Under the pieces are notes generated by a model. The model worked only from the letters and a program-made list of their open reading frames with translations. It was not told the DNA's origin and did no database searches. Positions 7,815-15,032 of a stretch of 40,799 bases of DNA are shown here, in pieces. The stretch's first letter is position 1. Every line of letters starts with the position of its first letter. Source of the DNA: an uncultured Selenomonadales bacterium (GTDB lineage Bacteria > Bacillota > Negativicutes > Selenomonadales > Selenomonadaceae). The translations under genes were made by a program, and so were the position numbers. The stretch covers positions 1 through 40,799 of the forward strand of contig CALGGP010000346.1 in assembly GCA_937915885.1 (NCBI GenBank), given 5' to 3'.

Positions 7815-9131
7815 GTGAGACTGCTAGAAAAAATCAGAGGCAAGCTAAGCGCGTGGCGTCGAACGTTTAACAGCGCCTCGGACGACACGATCACGATGAG
7901 CCGAATAATTGATCTGTTCAGTAGCTCATACAGCAGCGAAATGGGCTCGGACTTGTCGGAGATAGTATTCTTTACGTGCATGAAGATATTGTCGGAGAGC
8001 GTCGGGAAAATTCCTTGCTATCTGATGGATGCGGACAAGCGGCGGATACAGGATCACAATACGATGTGGTATCTGAGCGTCAATCCGAATGAATATCAGA
8101 CGCCCGTGCAGTTCTTCAGTCAACTGGAGTTCGCGCGAAACTACTACGGGAATGCATACGTATACGTCGACCGCAACAACACCGGCAAAATCGTCGGGCT
8201 GTATCCGCTTGATCCGCGGCGAGTGCAAATTTGGATAAATAATACCGAGCGAATAATGACGCGTCGGTATTTTTATTTCTACACGGACGAAAAGACGGGC
8301 AAGAGTTATTACTTTTTGCCGGAGCAAGTGATGCATTTCAAAACGTGGTTGACGGACGAAAGCGGAATGTCGGGCAAGTCGGTGCGTGAGATATTAGCGA
8401 CAAGTTTTGCAGGAGCGAAGGCGAGCACGAAATTCTTAAACGAATTGTATCAGAATGGGCTGTTGGCGCGAGCGGTAGTCAAGTACGTCGGCGATTTGAA
8501 ACGAACGAGCCAGAATCAGATGTTGGACGCGATAATCGAACAGGCAAACGACAAAGGGCGACGGATAATAGCAATCCCCGTGGGCTTTGACGTTCAGAAA
8601 TTGGATTTGAGCCTGGCGGACAGTCAATTTTTCGAGTTGAAGAAATTCACGGCGCGGCAGATATCGGCAGCGTTCGGAGTGAACACATTTTATTTGAATG
8701 ACTTGGAGAAAAGCAGTTACGCGAATGCGGCGGCTCAAAACCTGCAGTTTTACACGGCGACGCTGTTGTACATCTTGAATATCTACGAGCAAGAGCTGAA
8801 CCGCAAACTGTTGAAGCGTTCGGAATTGGAAGCGGGGATGGGCTACAAATTCAATATCTCCGTGTTGCTGAGAGGCGATCCGCAACAGCAGGCGGACGTG
8901 ATCCAGAAACTGATCGGTTGCGGAATCTACTCGGTGAATGAGTGTCGGCGATTGCTGGATCGGGAATCGTGCGAGGAGGGCGACGTTCGGATAATCAATG
9001 GCAGTTACATGCGGTTAGAGGATGTCGGGGCGGCGTATGACAAGGGAAGCAGTCCGAATGATGAGCCGTCGACGAATGAAGAGGAAGAGCAACCTAAGGG
9101 AGGTGATACGAATGTTGATAGTGAAGAATAA
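7815..9131 (+). CDS. Portal protein, HK97 type
   Basis: A 438-residue portal forming the dodecameric ring at the capsid vertex through which DNA passes. Family features: an N-terminal segment IVFFTCMKILSESVGKIPCYLM, then YYGNAYVYVDRNNTGKIVGLYPLDP, VMHFKTW, and an AFGVNTFYLNDLEKSSYANAAAQN stretch near the C-terminal third. An acidic tail follows. Translation begins at GTG 7815 after GAGGAGG; the ATG two bases earlier is followed at once by a stop. It overlaps the protease gene by 20 bp. Confidence 0.95.
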   Translation: MRLLEKIRGKLSAWRRTFNSASDDTITMSRIIDLFSSSYSSEMGSDLSEIVFFTCMKILSESVGKIPCYLMDADKRRIQDHNTMWYLSVNPNEYQTPVQFFSQLEFARNYYGNAYVYVDRNNTGKIVGLYPLDPRRVQIWINNTERIMTRRYFYFYTDEKTGKSYYFLPEQVMHFKTWLTDESGMSGKSVREILATSFAGAKASTKFLNELYQNGLLARAVVKYVGDLKRTSQNQMLDAIIEQANDKGRRIIAIPVGFDVQKLDLSLADSQFFELKKFTARQISAAFGVNTFYLNDLEKSSYANAAAQNLQFYTATLLYILNIYEQELNRKLLKRSELEAGMGYKFNISVLLRGDPQQQADVIQKLIGCGIYSVNECRRLLDRESCEEGDVRIINGSYMRLEDVGAAYDKGSSPNDEPSTNEEEEQPKGGDTNVDSEE

Positions 9132-9837
9132 AGCAGATGTCGCGGAGCTGTATTTGAGCGGAGACATAATAGACGATGCGGACGGCGGAATCTTGGCGAA
9201 TATAAACGGCGGCGATACTACGGGCTACGAGTTCCCCGCAAAGTTGAAGGCGCAATTGGACGCGATAGAAGAGGACAAGCCGATCGAGATGCACATAAAC
9301 AGCGTGGGTGGATCGGTATTCGCGGGCGTGGCATTGGCGAATATGATATCACGGCACAAGGGCAAAACGACGTGCATAGTAGACGGATTAGCGGCGAGTA
9401 TAGCGACGCAAATCTTCTTCAGTGCGGACGTGTGCAAGATGCCGAGCAACTGTTATCTGATGTTGCATCGACCGTTTACGGCGACGCAAGGGAACGCAGA
9501 GGAGCTACGAAAGGCGGCAGACGTGCTCGATACCTTACAGGCAGGGCTGGAGACGACGTATCAGAGGAAAGCGCGCGAGGGCGTGACGTCGGAGGAAATC
9601 CATGCGATGGTAAATGCGGAGACGTGGTTGACGGGCGAGATCGCGGCGGACAAGTTTCAAATCAAGTTGCTGAATCCGGTGAAAACGCTGAACGCGGCGG
9701 GCAACGTAGCAAAATTAAAAGCGCTCGGGATAGAAAAAATCCCGTTGGCGCTTAATTTTTTAGAGGAGCCGTCGGACGAGAGCGCCGCGCGGAAGAAAAT
9801 AAAAATAATGATGGAATTGACGAGAGGATTGATGTGA
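9112..9837 (+). CDS. ClpP-like head maturation protease
   Basis: A 241-residue serine protease of the ClpP/S14 fold. INSVGGSVFAG (62-72) forms the oxyanion-hole loop, DGLAASIAT holds the nucleophile Ser96, and LMLHRPF holds His119. The expected third residue near 175-185 is less clear. It cleaves capsid scaffold or delta domains during head assembly. ATG 9112 follows an excellent SD AAGGGAGGTGA (9096-9106). Placement between portal and capsid is the standard HK97-like order. Confidence 0.93.
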   Translation: MLIVKNKADVAELYLSGDIIDDADGGILANINGGDTTGYEFPAKLKAQLDAIEEDKPIEMHINSVGGSVFAGVALANMISRHKGKTTCIVDGLAASIATQIFFSADVCKMPSNCYLMLHRPFTATQGNAEELRKAADVLDTLQAGLETTYQRKAREGVTSEEIHAMVNAETWLTGEIAADKFQIKLLNPVKTLNAAGNVAKLKALGIEKIPLALNFLEEPSDESAARKKIKIMMELTRGLM

Positions 9838-9838
9838 A

Positions 9839-11041
9839 ATGTTGAGAAGCGACGAATTGAAACAAGAGATCGAGGCGAAGCGCGCGGAGGTCGACCGTTA
9901 CCAGAGAGCAGAGGAGATCGACAAGGCGTCGAAGGCAGCCGACGAATTGAAGACGATGTGGAACGAACTGAACATCACGCTGACGATGGAGAAAACGGAT
10001 TTAGAACAGTTCCGCGCGGACGTATCGAAAATGCCCGTTGCCGAGACGCAGGACAAAGCAAAGCTGTGGATAAGAGCGTTTAACAAAATGCTGTTGAATC
10101 CGTTGCGGAATGTGCCGCTTGCGTTGACGGACGCTGAGCGCGAAGTATTCTACAATGTGAGTGGATCGCCCGGTGCTCCCGGACAGATCGAATCGGTACC
10201 GGCGCGTGGCGGCTATCTCGTAAGCCCCGAGCAGATGAAAACGTTGCAGGTCTTTAGGCAGGACTACACGGCGTTGAAAGATCATGTGTCGGTAGTGAGC
10301 ACGAAAACGACAAGCGGACGGTGGCCGGTAATGCCGATCCATAATTTGAGGTTCCAACCGTTTGCGGAAATGACGGACATAGCGGAGTCGGACGTGACGT
10401 TCACGGAGGCAACGTACACGATCGCGGATCAAGGTCTCATAATACCGATCTCGAATCAGCTGATAGACGATGCAGACGTGGACATCGTGAGTATCATTGG
10501 GCGGGATTTGGCGGCGGCGGCAGTGCGGACGGAAAACGAGGCGATATTGGAGCCGCTGAACACGCTGATAGTCGGAAGCACGGCAGCGGGGATCGCGTCG
10601 GCGACGACAATCACATCATACAAGGCATTGAACACGGCGCTGTTTAAAACGCTCGACGGCGTGTATGAGCCGAGCTCGAAAATCTACGTCAATCAGGATA
10701 CGTTTTTGTGGCTCGCCAATTTGGACGACGGAACCAATCGCCCGTTGTTCGTGCCCGACGTGACCGATCCGAATAAGTATAGGTATCGCGGGAAAGAGAT
10801 AGTGAAAATCCCGAATACGGTACTCGGGAATACAACGGTCGGCAATGATACATTCGCGCCGATCTATGTCGGTGACATGCGCGCCTATTTGACGTTTTTT
10901 GAGCGCAAGGGGCTTGAATTGTCGTCGAGCCGCGAGTATTTGTGGCGGAAGTATGCGTTCGCGCTGATGGGGATCATAAGGTTCGGAGTGGTAGTAACCG
11001 ATCCGAATGCAATGATAGCGTTGAAAGTGAAGCTGACATGA
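9839..11041 (+). CDS. Major capsid protein, HK97 fold
   Basis: A 400-residue capsid protein. Residues 1-60 are a charged coiled coil, the scaffold-like delta domain expected to be removed by the protease encoded upstream. The fold then follows the usual pattern: GGYLVSPEQMKTLQVFRQ, a central E-loop region with FTEATYTIADQGLIIPIS, and a C-terminal GDMRAYLTFFERKGLELSSS followed by AFALMGIIRFGVVVTDPNA. It starts two bases after the protease stop and overlaps the connector by four bases. Confidence 0.95.
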   Translation: MLRSDELKQEIEAKRAEVDRYQRAEEIDKASKAADELKTMWNELNITLTMEKTDLEQFRADVSKMPVAETQDKAKLWIRAFNKMLLNPLRNVPLALTDAEREVFYNVSGSPGAPGQIESVPARGGYLVSPEQMKTLQVFRQDYTALKDHVSVVSTKTTSGRWPVMPIHNLRFQPFAEMTDIAESDVTFTEATYTIADQGLIIPISNQLIDDADVDIVSIIGRDLAAAAVRTENEAILEPLNTLIVGSTAAGIASATTITSYKALNTALFKTLDGVYEPSSKIYVNQDTFLWLANLDDGTNRPLFVPDVTDPNKYRYRGKEIVKIPNTVLGNTTVGNDTFAPIYVGDMRAYLTFFERKGLELSSSREYLWRKYAFALMGIIRFGVVVTDPNAMIALKVKLT

Positions 11042-11496
11042 TCACGCTCGAAAGGTTGAAGTCGTACCTTCGGATAGACAGCGACTATGAAGACGATCTG
11101 CTGGAACAATTCATGGAGGCGGCAACGGCGTATTTGGTCGGAGCCGTCTCCGATTATCGGAACAATTATTCGCGATATCCCGAGTTTGCGACGAAGGCAG
11201 ATTTGCTGACGTGTGTGTTGGCGGCGGAGTACTATCAAAATCGCGACAATTCGGCGCATGATATGAGCTACACGATCCGCTCGCTGATGGCGCAACTGCA
11301 GTATTTTCCTGCCGATACAGAGGTAATGTCGACGGAGGGCGTGCCGACGATCGAAAACGGAGACGCGGCGATGGGCATGCTGGCGATGTTCGATGCCAAC
11401 GGGAATTTGTTTAACAGCGGGATCAAATTGGCGAGCAATGCCGATATAGAAGAAGTGCTCGACGAGGTCGGGCTGACGGTGAAAGGAGGAGGTTAA
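11038..11496 (+). CDS. Head-tail connector (gp6-like)
   Basis: A 152-residue protein starting MITLERLKSYLRIDSDYEDD, the hallmark of HK97 gp6-type connector proteins that bind below the portal. The remainder is helical, with YPEFATKADLLTCVLAAEYYQNRD as the second conserved block. The last 50 residues, including GNLFNSGIKLASNADIEEVLDEV, extend beyond the usual length. It begins in an ATGA overlap with the capsid gene. Confidence 0.88.
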   Translation: MITLERLKSYLRIDSDYEDDLLEQFMEAATAYLVGAVSDYRNNYSRYPEFATKADLLTCVLAAEYYQNRDNSAHDMSYTIRSLMAQLQYFPADTEVMSTEGVPTIENGDAAMGMLAMFDANGNLFNSGIKLASNADIEEVLDEVGLTVKGGG

Positions 11497-12159
11497 ATGC
11501 CGAATTACAGCGCAACAGACGTTCCGCAAGTGGGCGGGATAAAAACGATGCTGACGAGGATATCAAATCGCTTGACGGCGCTGGAAAGCGGAGGAAAGGC
11601 ATTGAAGGCGGCGGCGGTGGACGGTAACTCGCTGAAATTCTACACAACGACGGACACGACGATAGCGCCGACGTATACGATCGATCTGCCGGCGGAAATG
11701 TTTTTGGACGCGGCGTCGACTTCGTTTGTGCAAAACTTTGCCTTTTCGGCGTCGACGTATCCGAATACGACGAATCCGAATTTGGACGGCAAGCCTGTAA
11801 TGGTGTTGGGAGTGAAAACGAAAAGCGCGGACGGCGTGACGGAGACGTTGAGCTACAGTTTTCTGAACATGGCGGCGCTAGTGGACACATACACGGCGTC
11901 TGACACGACGATAGCGATCGCGGGCTATGCGTTGAAAGTGCAAGTGTCGGCGGCGGCGAACAACGCGATCACAGTGCAGAATGACGGCTTGCACGTAGAT
12001 ATGAGCGGGAAAATCGACAAAGTAACGACGGCGACGAGCGGGGATTTGGTGACGTGGTCGACTTCGGGGGCGGTAGCCGACAGCGGACATAAGATAGCGA
12101 CGGACGCTGAGTTTACGGCGATGCTGGACGAAGTATTTCCGACGGTGAGCGGGAGCTGA
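11497..12159 (+). CDS. Head fibre / decoration-like protein
   Basis: A 220-residue, Thr/Ser/Ala-rich protein starting right after the connector stop, with SD GGAGG. An N-terminal helix (IKTMLTRISNRLTALESG) may trimerise. The C-terminal half contains KIDKVTTATSGDLVTW followed by VADSGHKI, a repeat style seen in phage head and tail fibres. Its place among head genes suggests a capsid fibre or decoration protein displayed on the virion surface. This is inferred from composition and position; no enzyme motif is seen. Confidence 0.6.
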   Translation: MPNYSATDVPQVGGIKTMLTRISNRLTALESGGKALKAAAVDGNSLKFYTTTDTTIAPTYTIDLPAEMFLDAASTSFVQNFAFSASTYPNTTNPNLDGKPVMVLGVKTKSADGVTETLSYSFLNMAALVDTYTASDTTIAIAGYALKVQVSAAANNAITVQNDGLHVDMSGKIDKVTTATSGDLVTWSTSGAVADSGHKIATDAEFTAMLDEVFPTVSGS

Positions 12160-12165
12160 TAAGCA

Positions 12166-12813
12166 ATGAGTGTAGTGACAAAGACTCAATCCAAAGCGAT
12201 GGGGCAGCGCGTCTTGAAAATGTTCTCGGACGTGTTAAATTCAATTGCCGATGATATGGCGAATGTCGTTACGGGCGTCAAAGGCAATAATGAAAATGCG
12301 TATCGAAAAGGCGACGTGAATTTGACTGCCGCAAACGTAGGGGCGGCGACAGCGGATCATACGCATGATGTAGCAACATCTGTTGCAGGCGGTTTCATGT
12401 CTGCGAACGACAAAATAAAGGCGGACAGTTATCCGACATTGCCCTCCGTCGGCGACTCAGATTGCGTCACTTTCCTTTGCGGCAACGGCGAATTCGACCA
12501 CCCTCACACCGAATACGGCGCCCAATCCGGCGGCGCCCCCCAGAATTACACTTTCCACCCAAACCAAGGTGCCAATATTATGCCTAACATCAAAACCGAT
12601 AAGTACGGGCATATCACTTCTCTCGTATGGCATAAATTTGCGTTGGGAAACAGAGTTGCAACCACAACCACACTGGGGTATATGTCCGCCGCAGACAAGG
12701 TCAAGCTCGACGCCTATCCGTCGGCGCCTGCCAATTCCACATTACAGTTCCAAACTGTTACTCTCGGCGACGGCACTACCGCATCTGTTTTAACCGCCGT
12801 TGCCAATTCCTAG
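12166..12813 (+). CDS. Fibre-like structural protein
   Basis: A 215-residue protein with fibre motifs: VNLTAANVGAATADHTHD, then GGFMSANDKIKADSYP, and a second copy of the same theme, LGYMSAADKVKLDAYPSAP. HPHTEYGAQ resembles metal-binding HxH sites of trimeric fibres. It may cap or extend the preceding fibre protein, or bind the host surface. From about 12440 to 12810 the plus strand becomes C-rich, unlike the G-rich genes on either side (60-nt sample 12481-12540: 27 C, 15 G), so the C-terminal part may have been acquired recently. Confidence 0.6.
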   Translation: MSVVTKTQSKAMGQRVLKMFSDVLNSIADDMANVVTGVKGNNENAYRKGDVNLTAANVGAATADHTHDVATSVAGGFMSANDKIKADSYPTLPSVGDSDCVTFLCGNGEFDHPHTEYGAQSGGAPQNYTFHPNQGANIMPNIKTDKYGHITSLVWHKFALGNRVATTTTLGYMSAADKVKLDAYPSAPANSTLQFQTVTLGDGTTASVLTAVANS

Positions 12814-12824
12814 AGGTGCTAAAG

Positions 12825-13205
12825 ATGCGGACGGTCGGATTGCAGATACAAACCACGTCGACGGACGATCTGTCGGAGCGAATAAAAATCGTGTATCGCG
12901 AGACGACGCGAAACGAACGCGGCGATCTCGTCGACGGCGATGAAAAAATCCGCGCGGAATGTTGGGCAAAGGTGTTGCCGCTTACCGGTAAGATCGATGA
13001 CGTAACGCCCGAGCGATTAAACACAGTGACGTATCGGATAACGATCCGGCACCGCGCGGATATCAAGCCGGACGACGAAATGATTTGGCGAGCGCGGCGT
13101 TTCCGATTGACGACGCCGCCGATCGATGTGGAGAGCCGTCGGCAGTGGTCGATGTTCGATGTGACGGAGGCGATATCCGATGGCAAGAAGCAGGCGACGG
13201 TATGA
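12825..13205 (+). CDS. Head-tail joining (head closure) protein
   Basis: A 126-residue beta-rich protein of the phage head-tail adaptor family (SPP1 gp16-like). Conserved features are ERIKIVYRETTRNERGDLV near the N-terminus, AECWAKVLPLTGKI in the middle and TYRITIRHRADIKPDDE, which forms the family core. It plugs the portal after packaging. ATG 12825 follows AGAGGTG; an upstream GTG at 12816 lies within that site. Overlaps the next gene by 26 bp. Confidence 0.85.
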   Translation: MRTVGLQIQTTSTDDLSERIKIVYRETTRNERGDLVDGDEKIRAECWAKVLPLTGKIDDVTPERLNTVTYRITIRHRADIKPDDEMIWRARRFRLTTPPIDVESRRQWSMFDVTEAISDGKKQATV

Positions 13206-13587
13206 CCGCGAATTTCAACGCGGCTACAGAGGAGCAGTGCGTCCGTACTTGAATATGTTGCGCGAAAAGGGCGAGCACGTAGTAGCGGCGGCGAAAAACG
13301 CATTGAAAGAGGGCGTCGATCAAGTAGTCGTCGACGCAAAGTCGCGAGTGCGTGTCGATACAGGCAGATTGAAGGAATCGATCAAAGCGGTGGACGTAGA
13401 AAACGGGGCGGCATATGAGGTACAGGCGAACGCCCGCAATCCCAAGGATCAAATTGTCTACGGGCAATTTGAGGAGTTCGCGCCTTGGGGTCACCCGTTT
13501 TTAATGCCCGCGCTCGAGGCGCACGCGGATGCGATCCGTAGCAATATCAGGCAGGCGGTTGACGAGGCAATTCAAAGAGGAAGTTAG
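13180..13587 (+). CDS. HK97 gp10-like tail component
   Basis: A 135-residue protein with the gp10 signature: a helical, Ala/Lys-rich N-terminal part, then RVDTGRLKESI near 66-76 and PWGHPFLMPALEAH at the C-terminus. These proteins form part of the neck or tail terminator. The gene starts inside the preceding coding region, as in most phages of this type. Confidence 0.88.
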   Translation: MARSRRRYDREFQRGYRGAVRPYLNMLREKGEHVVAAAKNALKEGVDQVVVDAKSRVRVDTGRLKESIKAVDVENGAAYEVQANARNPKDQIVYGQFEEFAPWGHPFLMPALEAHADAIRSNIRQAVDEAIQRGS

Positions 13588-13589
13588 CA

Positions 13590-13964
13590 ATGGAGACTTC
13601 GGAGTTAGAGGCAACGGTATACGCGGGCTTGATTGCCGACGAAATATTGATGGGCTTGTTGCCGGAAGGCGCCGAGTCCGTTTTTCATTTACAGGCGCCG
13701 TCGGACGAATACCCCCGGACGCCGATCATCGTGTATTCGCCGATAAGCGATGTCCCTGTGTTACACGCCGACAATGCAGAGGAATTGCACCGAGTGATAA
13801 TCCGAATCCACATAATAACGGTGGACGGTGCGTATGATGAAATATACAGGGCGGTTAAGCGTGTGATGTCGGAGCTCGGATTTACGAGAGTGCAGGCGAC
13901 GCCGATAGCGGGGCGCGGGAAAAAGATGTTGGCGGCGGATTTTAGAATTGTGATAGGAGGTTAA
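13590..13964 (+). CDS. Tail completion protein (DUF3168-like)
   Basis: A 124-residue protein. VFHLQAPSDEYPRTPIIVYS followed by HRVIIRIHIITVDGAYDEIYRAVKRV matches the tail completion/terminator family that ends tail-tube growth. Position between the gp10-like and major tail genes agrees. SD AAAGAGGAAG precedes ATG 13590. Confidence 0.8.
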   Translation: METSELEATVYAGLIADEILMGLLPEGAESVFHLQAPSDEYPRTPIIVYSPISDVPVLHADNAEELHRVIIRIHIITVDGAYDEIYRAVKRVMSELGFTRVQATPIAGRGKKMLAADFRIVIGG

Positions 13965-13969
13965 GAGCG

Positions 13970-14518
13970 ATGGCTCAAATCGGATTGAGGAATTTCTACT
14001 ACGCGTTGATGACGACGGAGGACACGGCGACGACGGCGGCAGTGTACGGAGCGATGAAAAGGATTGCGGGAATCAATTCAATCGACATATCGCCGACGGT
14101 AAACACGGCGACGTTGTACGGCGACGATATGGCGCTGGCGACGGCGTCGTCGTTGGGCGAGATCAGCGTGACGATCGACGTAGCCGACTTGCCGCTCGAG
14201 GATTTAGCGGCGCTGTTGGGGCACACGATCACGAACGGCGTGATGGTGTCGAAAGGATCGGATTCGGCGCCCTACTGTGCAATCGCGTTTGAAAGCGAAA
14301 AGCACAACGGAGAAACGAGATACGTCAAGTTGCTGAAGGGCAAATTCAGCGAAAGTCAAGAGACGATCAACACGCGCGGCGACTCGATTGATTATCAGGT
14401 ACCGCAGATCACGGCAAACTTCGTGGCGCGGGCGAATGACAGCGTTTGGAAGAAGACGACCGACAGCTCGGACACGACGATCGCCACATCGTGGTATGCA
14501 AGCATTGAATCAGCATAA
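13970..14518 (+). CDS. Major tail protein
   Basis: A 182-residue tail-tube protein of the phi13/siphovirus type. The N-terminus is MAQIGLRNFYYALM, then IDISPTVNTATLYGDD, and EISVTIDVADLPLEDLAALLG, which is the family core. YVKLLKGKFSESQETINTRG corresponds to the conserved beta-hairpin. Located immediately before the chaperone pair and tape measure, the standard order. SD GGAGG precedes the start. Confidence 0.9.
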   Translation: MAQIGLRNFYYALMTTEDTATTAAVYGAMKRIAGINSIDISPTVNTATLYGDDMALATASSLGEISVTIDVADLPLEDLAALLGHTITNGVMVSKGSDSAPYCAIAFESEKHNGETRYVKLLKGKFSESQETINTRGDSIDYQVPQITANFVARANDSVWKKTTDSSDTTIATSWYASIESA

Positions 14519-14535
14519 GCAGGAGGGAAAATAAA

Positions 14536-14841
14536 ATGGATAGACCGACAATCACAATTGACGGAAAGACGATCGATATGCCGACTCCGAAGGCGCGGTT
14601 TTGGCGCGAGATCATCAAATTCGAGGAAGGGCGCAAAGAATTGACGGTGGAGAAATTCTGCGATGAGCACGTCAACATCATAGCGCGGGCGTTCGGAGTG
14701 ACGGGCGAAGAAGTACTCGATAGTCTCGACGTGGATGAAATTCTGCCGACATATATGAATGTGCTGATGTACATCATGCAGTTACTGACGGCGCGGTTGA
14801 AGGTAACTAAAAAAAACGAGGACATAGAGGCGCAAGTTTGA
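14536..14841 (+). CDS. Tail assembly chaperone, short form (gpG-like)
   Basis: A 101-residue protein made when ribosomes stay in frame 0. It is acidic and helical: the N-terminus TITIDGKTIDMPTPKAR is followed by a helix EGRKELTVEKFCDEHVN. It coats the tape measure protein during tail assembly and is absent from virions in related phages. It ends 24 bases after the slippery heptamer at 14811. SD AGGAGGG precedes ATG 14536. Confidence 0.85.
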   Translation: MDRPTITIDGKTIDMPTPKARFWREIIKFEEGRKELTVEKFCDEHVNIIARAFGVTGEEVLDSLDVDEILPTYMNVLMYIMQLLTARLKVTKKNEDIEAQV

Positions 14842-15014
14842 CGGCATACGAGGGCGTGTTGAGCTGTTACGTGTTCGCGATGAAAACATTTAACAGCTCA
14901 TTCGCCGAGGTAGACGGCATGGAGTTAGAGACGTTGTCGGATTTGATAAGCGTGTATGAGAAAATCAGCGATGCGCCGACGAAGAAAACAGCGTTCATCG
15001 ACGACATTTTGTAA
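14536..15014 (+). CDS. Tail assembly chaperone, frameshifted long form (gpGT-like)
   Basis: Ribosomes slipping -1 on A AAA AAC at 14811-14817 would read the overlapping frame from 14817 to the TAA at 15012-15014, giving a 159-residue fusion: 94 residues of the short form plus 65 more. The added tail contains TAYEGVLSCYVFAMKTF and ends TKKTAFIDDIL. Read alone, the downstream frame has only 58 codons from TTG 14838 and no clear ribosome-binding site, so it is best explained as the T extension. The pairing just before the tape measure is conserved in long-tailed phages. Frameshifting itself is inferred from sequence. Confidence 0.82.
14811..14817 (+). other. -1 ribosomal frameshift slippery site A AAA AAC
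   Basis: The heptamer lies in the correct phase: codons in frame 0 are AAA at 14812-14814 and AAC at 14815-14817. A one-base slip keeps AAA pairing for both tRNAs. The run is eight A (14809-14816), and a weak SD-like AAGG lies about 8-12 bases upstream. I see no strong stem-loop just downstream. Confidence 0.82.
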
Positions 15015-15032
15015 GTGAGGAGGTGAAAATAA

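Noticed and set aside
7813..7818. ATG immediately followed by TGA before the portal gene
   Set aside because: The portal GTG two bases later explains the start; a start-stop element is possible but unsupported.
9372..9755. Alternative frame within the protease gene
   Set aside because: Shadow with Arg/Gly-rich composition; the protease frame has the catalytic motifs.
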